Assembly (NCBI GenBank): GCA_029204225.1
Contig: CM055114.1
Span: forward strand, 14,715,371 to 14,779,370
Origin: Diphasiastrum complanatum
Lineage: Eukaryota; Streptophyta; Lycopodiopsida; Lycopodiales; Lycopodiaceae
Reading direction: 5' to 3'
DNA: 64,000 nt
In this document: positions 59,601-64,000 of the stretch, piece after piece
How positions within the stretch are numbered: the stretch's first letter is position 1
How the letters are laid out: each line of letters opens with the position of its first letter
Made by a program: the position numbers and the translations under genes
The notes under the pieces: generated by a model
Databases searched by the model: none
What the model saw: the letters and a program-made list of their open reading frames with translations, nothing else
What the model was told of the DNA's origin: nothing

Positions 59601-62359
59601 GCTCCATAGGAATAATGTAAAGATCTGCCTGTCCAGAAAAATCTCTAATGCGGTATGGTAAATGCTGAAACATCTGAGAACTAGGAAAAGAATGGGAATT
59701 GGCAACCTCAACTGTGAGAGGCTGTGAAGCAGGAACAGGTGAAGCACGGATCCGACTAGTGATATAACTGCTAATAAAAGAATGAGTGCTGCCAGTATCA
59801 ACTAAAGCATTATACTCACGACTTGTAATACGTACACGTAACCGAATGGAGCGAGGACCAGGACGCCCTGTCCAAGTAGCATAGGCAAGCTGAGCATGGC
59901 AAGTAGCAGGAAGTAAATCAGCGGAAGGCTCAGAGGATAGGTCAGGCTCATCAGAAATATGAATGTAGATATCGGAATTATCTGGAGTAGTGCCCTCATG
60001 GTAAAAAACAGCAGTAGTAGTACGGAGAGTCTGACGACAATCACAGGCAAAATGGTCAGGACTCTTACAACGAAAGCAAAGACGCTTCTGCTGAAGGTCA
60101 GCGAACTCTGCAGACGTGTAACGTCGGACAAAAGCAGGTCGAGGAGTCGGAGGACGAGGAGACGAAGGGACAATGGAGAGAGTTGGAACAGAAGGGGCAG
60201 GTGTAGGGGTGGACGTAGCGGGAAAAGATGAAGCAGAAGGACGGGGTCGGGAGAAGCGGGAAGGAAGGGTGTCAGAGTACTTATGCTGTAAAGTACTGGC
60301 AAGAGACATCGCCTCAACAAGTGTGGGAGGACGGAAGGAAGAAACATCATAACATAAAGCACCACGAAGCCCAACAATGTAACGAGAAATAAGCTCAGTG
60401 GGCTATAGATCTGTGAAAAGATAAGAAAGCTCCATAAATTGATTTGTATAAGAAGCAAGATCACTGGTCCGAGTGAGACTACGGAATGTATCACGTTGGC
60501 GGTCGAGCCACTGAGGATCAATCATAGCATGACGGAGGTCACGGCGAAAAGTATGCCATAAATGGAGCCCTTCCCGATCAGGAACAACTCTATAAACTCG
60601 CCACCACGTGGCGGTGCGTCCATCTAAATGTAAAGCAGCCAATTGGATCTTCTGAGGATCAGTCTTAGGGTAGATCAGAAACAGGAGCTTTACCAGGACC
60701 ATGAGGCTGTAAAGAATCAATCTGTGACTGCATAGTAGCAAAGCCGGTCATAACGGTATCGAAGCAAAGAACGAGGCCAGAAAGGGTCTCATCCATGCGA
60801 CGAAACTGATCGGATAAGGTTTCCTGAGTAGTCTCACTCAGGGTAGGTGAATGTGCCATAATGATAGTGGAAGGAATAGACGAAAACTTGAGAGAGCGGA
60901 CTCTTGTCGTCACCCCAAATTAGTCTATTAAAACCACTATTATCACAACTAAGAAAGGACAGCAATCAACAAATGAAAAAAGTGAAAATGAAGGTTGTAA
61001 AAATGCGCTGGACAGCCAGGAGGCAAGTGACAAATTGGAATATCAAAAGGAGTCGGAATTTCGTGAAATTTGGTTGAGGATGGGCGATGGACAACCTGCA
61101 AACAAGGTGTGAAAAATGGCTGCAAACGAAGACAAAAATGAACGAAAGTGACAAGTATGAAGCGGTTGGACAGCCTGCAAACAAAAGTGAAGAGAGGGCT
61201 GAAAATGCTTCTTGGTTTCCAAGGGGAGGCTCGAACGTGAGACCAAAGAAACTTTGGATGTCAAGCTAACCAACTGAGCCAACCCCGTTGGGCTGAGGGC
61301 TGAAAATGGAAGGAGGAACGGACGAAAGAGATGAGGGAATTGGGCGCTGGAGAGCCTGCAAACAAGCTGGAAATGGGTGATGGAGGGTTGGAACTTGGGC
61401 GCCGGAAATAATGTGCCCAAATTTTGTTTTTCCGGCCGCCAAATTTAGCGGAAGTACTTCCGCTAACTATCTGTTAAAGCTCCACCAAGGAAAATGCTCT
61501 GATGGGAGCTAGTTCTCCTCCAAACTGTGCTGAATGTTGCTAAAGCAAAGAGACGAAAGCCCTCAGCAAAGAGAGAAAAATCAGCAAGGAAAATGGTGCG
61601 CCCTCCAAGAAGGCCCCCGCTCTTCAGTAATATGTCCAAATGACCTAATGAATAATAAGGCCAAAGGCCAACCATATAGTCTAAGTGTCAGTAATGAATA
61701 AAAAAGGGCCCAAGGCCTGCTTATGCATAAAGTAAAGTAAATGTAAATGGACGCAGCGAATGTAATGAGCCGAGTCCATAACTCTAAAGTAGTGAACATA
61801 TGATGGTTCATTGATTGAAAATCCTCCCTTTTTACATAGTATCTCGTTGTCATACAAGTGCTTGTTAATATCCATACTATTGATGTGATAGTTGAACATT
61901 GAGCTTTAAAGTGCCTTTTCATATATTTTCTTGTATGCTGGATGTTGGATTGCAAAAAATGGTTGCTGCTAGAATGTTTTAATAAAAAGCTGAAAATCAA
62001 ATAACTTGAGAATGAGTTTCTTTGCAGTTGAAAAGTATTAGTTCTTAAGACAAGATTGCATGATTGAATATAAAGCAAGAGATGGAATTCAATCAATCAA
62101 TTTATTCTATGTTTAGTCAAAAGAGAGCTTTTGGTTTATGTCTTATGCAGCTCCAATACCAGACTATCCGCCTGAGTATGTTCCAAATTGGGGAATTATG
62201 TCTTTTTTAGTTGACCTTTTAAGGCCTCTTAATCTTGACACATCAAATGTTGGAGGGGAATCTTGGTTCAATACCTTAAAGAGAGCTGGTGGTGGTTGCA
62301 ATGATCTTGTCTATAGTGGCCATATTTTGGTATCTGTTCTCACTGCTATGGCTTGGACG
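47260..62359 (+). CDS. PAP2_C / sphingomyelin-synthase-like membrane protein, 5' part (3 exons, 299 codons)
   Basis: Exons: 47,260-47,552, 47,927-48,321 and 62,151-62,359, in frame throughout; the gene continues past the window. Introns: 374 bp (GT-AG), 13,829 bp (GC-AG) and an open third intron starting GTATAT at 62,360. The protein has hydrophobic segments at about 9-25, 38-54 and 63-92, two more in exon 2 ([28 protein letters not shown]) and one in exon 3. Exon 2 carries the strongly conserved block [20 protein letters not shown] and [14 protein letters not shown]; exon 3 ends with [20 protein letters not shown]. The C-x-D-x4-SGH pattern (His287) is the first catalytic motif of the PAP2_C/sphingomyelin-synthase superfamily, which acts on phosphate groups of membrane lipids. 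I recall close plant homologues annotated only as PAP2-related proteins. The substrate is unknown, and the second His/Asp motif should lie in exon 4. Confidence 0.88.
47532..47861 (+). repeat. Tandem duplication of the exon 1/intron 1 junction
   Basis: Two adjacent copies with a 165-bp period, 47,532-47,696 and 47,697-47,861. Copy 1 contains the last 21 bases of exon 1 and the donor (CTG|GTAGCT). Copy 2 repeats GACTGGCACTG followed by GTGCCA, a second potential donor. Reading through to the second donor would hit an in-frame TAG. Confidence 0.88.
48322..49369 (+). other. Start of the 13.8-kb intron 2; no mobile element recognised
   Basis: It begins with GCAAGT, the standard non-canonical GC donor. 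The next kilobase shows no gene or repeat that I can name. Confidence 0.6.
49370..50120 (-). other. Probable LTR / 3' region of Gypsy remnant D, with ACACGTGTC motifs
   Basis: This is located after the end of the minus-strand pol. It contains three related segments of about 60 bp with GACACGTGTCA or GACAAGTGTCACTCAT (near 49,528, 49,600 and 49,640). GACACGTGTC is a palindrome with the G-box core CACGTG. There is no coding capacity and the LTR boundary is not defined. Confidence 0.4.
50125..51860 (-). pseudogene. Gypsy pol remnant D (RT, RNase H start, integrase C-terminus)
   Basis: On the minus strand, 51,850-51,040 is a heavily decayed RT: residues resembling KSPWGTP...[10 protein letters not shown] and later [14 protein letters not shown] and DERYPSS are recognisable. 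The frame 51,029-50,646 continues with the RT thumb/RNase H junction ([40 protein letters not shown]). It then jumps directly to the integrase C-terminus at 50,632-50,228 ([53 protein letters not shown]) and a chromo-like end ([20 protein letters not shown], about 50,200-50,150). Most of RNase H and the integrase core are deleted. It lies inside intron 2 of the PAP2_C-like gene, antisense to it. Confidence 0.85.
51861..52600. other. Intronic spacer with microsatellite
   Basis: No gene is seen apart from the (CT)n(CA)n repeat listed separately. Confidence 0.55.
52281..52358. repeat. Compound (CT)n(CA)n microsatellite
   Basis: About 13 CT units run directly into about 25 CA units. Confidence 0.97.
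52640..53290 (+). repeat. Degenerate 62-82-bp minisatellite
   Basis: About nine units start near 52,643, 52,711, 52,779, 52,859, 52,938, 52,999, 53,078, 53,146 and 53,228. The better units carry GGCTGTCCAGCGCCCTACTA, CATCACTTTCG and TTTTTTGCAGATTTGGTAG. Related sequence lies inverted at about 60,960-61,420. The open frames of 60-129 codons across it, with recurrent Cys-Pro-Ala-Pro, are repeat by-products. Confidence 0.8.
53640..54467 (+). other. Leader match and Trp-rich open frame, left part
   Basis: AGACTAAGTTGGGGTGATGA near 53,660 and CTCCCTCAGGTTTTGTCT near 53,690 match, inverted, the sequence just upstream of the minus-strand Gypsy gag at about 60,930-60,880. An open frame (53,819-54,442, 207 codons) follows, rich in Trp, Phe, His and Tyr. 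I recognise no family. It continues in similar Trp-rich style at 57,027-57,785 beyond the Copia insertion, so it is probably part of a non-autonomous or scrambled retroelement. Confidence 0.4.
54468..54916 (-). repeat. 3' LTR of Copia element E
   Basis: Plus-strand ends are TGTAGGAAAGC and TTTCTAACA. This is the partner of 56,568-57,026. Confidence 0.92.
54953..55228 (-). pseudogene. RNase H C-terminal fragment of Copia element E
   Basis: The 91-codon frame has [36 protein letters not shown] and [12 protein letters not shown], the conserved end of copia RNase H. It follows gag within about 200 bp, which shows the internal deletion. Confidence 0.88.
55380..55856 (-). pseudogene. Copia gag of element E, frameshifted
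   Basis: From the ATG at 55,856: [20 protein letters not shown] and [20 protein letters not shown], then a frameshift near 55,700. It resumes with a Ser-rich insert and [33 protein letters not shown] and [20 protein letters not shown] (UBN2 gag). After about 55,380 the gag breaks into sequence leading to the RNase H end. No zinc knuckle is left. Confidence 0.85.
56568..57026 (-). repeat. 5' LTR of Copia element E
   Basis: 459 bp. Includes a (GA)n run at 56,656-56,682 that accounts for its extra length relative to the left copy. Confidence 0.92.
57027..57785 (+). other. Trp-rich reading frames, right part
   Basis: Resumes after Copia element E. Interrupted frames with [17 protein letters not shown]-like and [20 protein letters not shown] segments continue the composition of 53,819-54,442. 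It ends at about 57,785, where the minus-strand Gypsy element begins. No family is recognised. Confidence 0.35.
57785..60940 (-). mobile_element. Gypsy element F, minus strand, lacking integrase and 3' LTR
   Basis: Contains gag, protease, RT and RNase H in order from 60,859 leftwards, then stops at about 57,790 without integrase. It lies in intron 2 of the PAP2_C-like gene, antisense to it. Its leader (to about 61,440) shares inverted similarity with 52,640-53,720. Confidence 0.85.
57926..60859 (-). pseudogene. Gypsy gag-pol polyprotein (element F), frameshifted
   Basis: Starts at the ATG at 60,859 ([20 protein letters not shown]). Gag: [43 protein letters not shown], with one in-frame stop near 60,403. 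The long frame 60,309-58,828 carries a Pro/Ser linker, the zinc knuckle [14 protein letters not shown], the protease motif [21 protein letters not shown], and the RT start ([40 protein letters not shown]). Single-base frameshifts occur near 58,985 and near 58,770, around the catalytic RT motif, which is still visible as YFDD across frames. RT/RNase H continues with [20 protein letters not shown], a damaged stretch, and [47 protein letters not shown]. Integrase is absent. Confidence 0.92.
60941..61440 (-). other. Leader/LTR region of Gypsy element F, with repeat units
   Basis: On the minus strand, units with GCTGTCCAGCGC- and TTTGCAGGCTGTCC-like blocks recur near 61,010, 61,090, 61,170 and 61,350, related to the minisatellite at 52,640-53,290. 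A tRNA-like unit lies within it (listed separately). LTR ends could not be fixed. Confidence 0.5.
61211..61290 (-). ncRNA. tRNA-like / SINE-head-like unit
   Basis: The minus strand has an A-box TGGCTCAGTTGG (about 61,282-61,271) and, 42 bp further, a B-box-like GTTCGAGCC (about 61,236-61,228), with a CCAAAG-TTT-CTTTGG hairpin between and a partial GGGG/CCCC acceptor pairing. This is tRNA-derived in appearance, but the cloverleaf is imperfect; a SINE head is more likely than a working tRNA. Confidence 0.5.
61445..61466. repeat. Perfect 22-bp palindrome
   Basis: The left half is TTAGCGGAAGT and the right half its exact reverse complement. It lies at the outer edge of the Gypsy F leader and may mark its boundary. 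Confidence 0.9.
61467..62150 (+). other. End of intron 2; no feature seen
   Basis: AT-rich and ending in a pyrimidine-rich tract with TTATGCAG as acceptor for exon 3. Minus-strand frames here (70-171 codons) have no family features. Confidence 0.6.
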
Positions 62360-64000
62360 GTATATATTTAACCTTTGTACTTCTTTGCTATTGCCAGTGA
62401 ATTTTGTGATTGTGGTTATCATTGAGCTGGAACTGTTCATGCATTTTCATTTTGTATCGGCTCTTATGTGTTATTGGTGTTAATTTTATTGAGAGGTCCA
62501 AGAAATATAAATCATCGATTTGATTATATACTTTGGTTCTTTTATAAAAGATACTTAATTTGTCATATAAAAAGCCAAGTTGAGATACCAATGAATCTTT
62601 TATTGTAGAAAATGAGCAATTGTTGACAATCAAGCATTAGCTTTTATGAGAGGCTTGTAGCAAGTGTATGATCTTGAAGTGAATCAACAAAATTTTCATA
62701 TTAAGTGATTTGCAAGTTGATGGAACATTGCAATCTCTATTTAGACATGGGTTTAAATTTTTGCCTACTTGCTAGGGTAACCAACATTGGGCATAGTTCT
62801 AATAAGGTGTATGAGTTACATGTATATTCATATGGATAATCATTTGGGCCTTAGGTGCACACCTTATTACTTGTTATTAGTTTGCATTTGGATCGTATGG
62901 TATTGGGCATTTAAACCCCACAGCCTTCTATTGATATTTATCGATCATTGAGCTATTATTGTGCTTCAATCAGAGATCGCAGAGCTAGCACCCATTATTG
63001 TCCTTAGACACTATAAATAGGCCCATCCAATGTTTCATGTCTGATTCGAATCGGCCGATCGAATCAGTCCAATTCAATCAGTTCAAACCTATTCGAATTG
63101 CCCATGTGGAAACTGAATTGGCCAAATCGGATATGTTTCAAATTCCCATACACCTGTCTGAGTTGACTTGAGCCAAAATTGTCGTACCTGTTTGCCGAAA
63201 AATACATGGTTCCGGTATTTTGTGAATATGATAGACACATGAAATAAACCATGGAATCCAGGTCGAGATTTGACTGCGTAGGCAGCTGTGCTTCTGTATT
63301 TCGAAGTTATCTATGAAGCATATATTGCTATTTTATATGCTTGTGCTACACAGCTGTGTAGGGCCCAGCATCTATATGAGGACAGTGGGTACCATGCAGT
63401 AGATCATGAATCTAATAGAGAGCTGAATTTATGAGCCACATCTTCCTCTGAAGAAAATGTCTTTCGACGAATCTGGGCACCTGGGGTTCTAGCACATTCA
63501 GAACTTCCCAAAAAGAGTCATGCTGGAAAAGTCAAAGTCTACACTGTCGCAAAAATGTGCCATAACAAAAAATTCACATCATTACCCCACACGCCCATTA
63601 GGCCTGCTTGTGCCTTTTGGTAGTCATGGTAAGGTAACATCCAGTGAGCTATCTGCTCTGCCGTTTAGCATTATGATGAACTTGTTAGCATGCATGTTGT
63701 TATGCATATTACTGTTAGTGTTTTCAATAGCGTCATAGAATTCTGTTTGAAGAGTGAGAAATTTCTTGCTGTATTTTTGAAATCAAGCTAAAAATGCTTG
63801 GCTAAGGAATAAAAGGAAGAAATTAGGATGTGGGTTGAGGCAATGTAGGATTAATCACAATTTACAACTCAGCCAGAAATTTCATTGTACTAGACTACTA
63901 TGTAGATGTTGACAGAATATACAGCATATGTCCATTCGTTTCATTTAATGGGATTCCTCCTTTTCAAATCTTTTGATGCTTTTGGACTGTACTAGTTAAG
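62360..64000 (+). other. Intron 3 of the PAP2_C-like gene (open end)
   Basis: Begins with the donor GTATAT. I searched for the expected next conserved segment of the family and did not see it, so exon 4 should lie beyond the window. No repeats or other genes were recognised. Confidence 0.6.

Noticed and set aside
59802-60521. 239-codon Leu-rich frame on the minus strand
   Set aside because: It is the shifted-frame shadow of the Gypsy F gag-protease region, which has clear zinc-knuckle and protease motifs in another frame.
61581-62096. 171-codon minus-strand frame before exon 3
   Set aside because: It lies in the intron, antisense to the gene, with no recognisable domain; composition is AT-rich and simple.
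1-64000. CRISPR arrays, operons or prokaryotic systems
   Set aside because: The window is clearly nuclear plant DNA with spliceosomal introns and LTR elements; no regularly spaced direct repeats with unique spacers were seen.

Overview
The window looks like nuclear DNA of a land plant, most likely a seed plant with a large, repeat-rich genome. A gymnosperm would fit, but the sequence does not settle this. I can support only two host genes in 64 kb, and both have spliceosomal introns. The rest is mostly decayed LTR retrotransposons (Copia and Gypsy), a CACTA transposase relic, microsatellites and short degenerate tandem repeats.

Layout. 1-9 kb: a (GT)n(GA)n microsatellite, a cluster of short palindromes, a minus-strand CACTA relic, a Copia gag scrap, degenerate tandem repeats, and a minus-strand gag region with its primer site and LTR edge. 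9.2-15.6 kb: a fold-back (inverted-repeat) element split by a Copia element that has two 248-bp LTRs. 15.7-18.3 kb: a minus-strand Copia gag with a long 5' LTR. The same LTR family recurs in the opposite orientation at 32.5-33.9 kb, behind a plus-strand Copia pol. 20-20.5 kb: a Gypsy integrase scrap.

22.3-26.1 kb holds a complete group III WRKY transcription-factor gene of three exons (640 aa). Its promoter carries a repeated TGACG motif, and its long leader contains two sets of tandem repeats. 28-39 kb is retroelement debris with three clusters of a GTCGGATGCA-like motif. Inside it, at 34,424-34,802, lies a complete 379-bp TRIM-like miniature LTR element with a perfect TTAGG target duplication; each of its 153-bp LTRs contains a full 72-nt tRNA cloverleaf. 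39.5-41.9 kb: a truncated Copia element and an LTR-like block.

47.26 kb to beyond the window end: the 5' part (299 codons in three exons) of a multi-pass membrane protein of the PAP2_C/sphingomyelin-synthase-like superfamily. Its second intron is 13.8 kb, appears to use GC-AG splice sites, and contains a Gypsy remnant, a Gypsy gag-pol without integrase, a minisatellite and a nested internally deleted Copia element with both LTRs.

The two genes do not form an obvious functional unit. The WRKY protein is a nuclear DNA-binding regulator, and its promoter contains W-box and TGACG motifs that would fit stress-responsive or autoregulated expression (inference). The PAP2_C-like protein would act in a membrane on lipid phosphates or phospholipid head groups (family inference). 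All splice sites, repeat boundaries and homology calls were made by eye, without alignment software or database searches.
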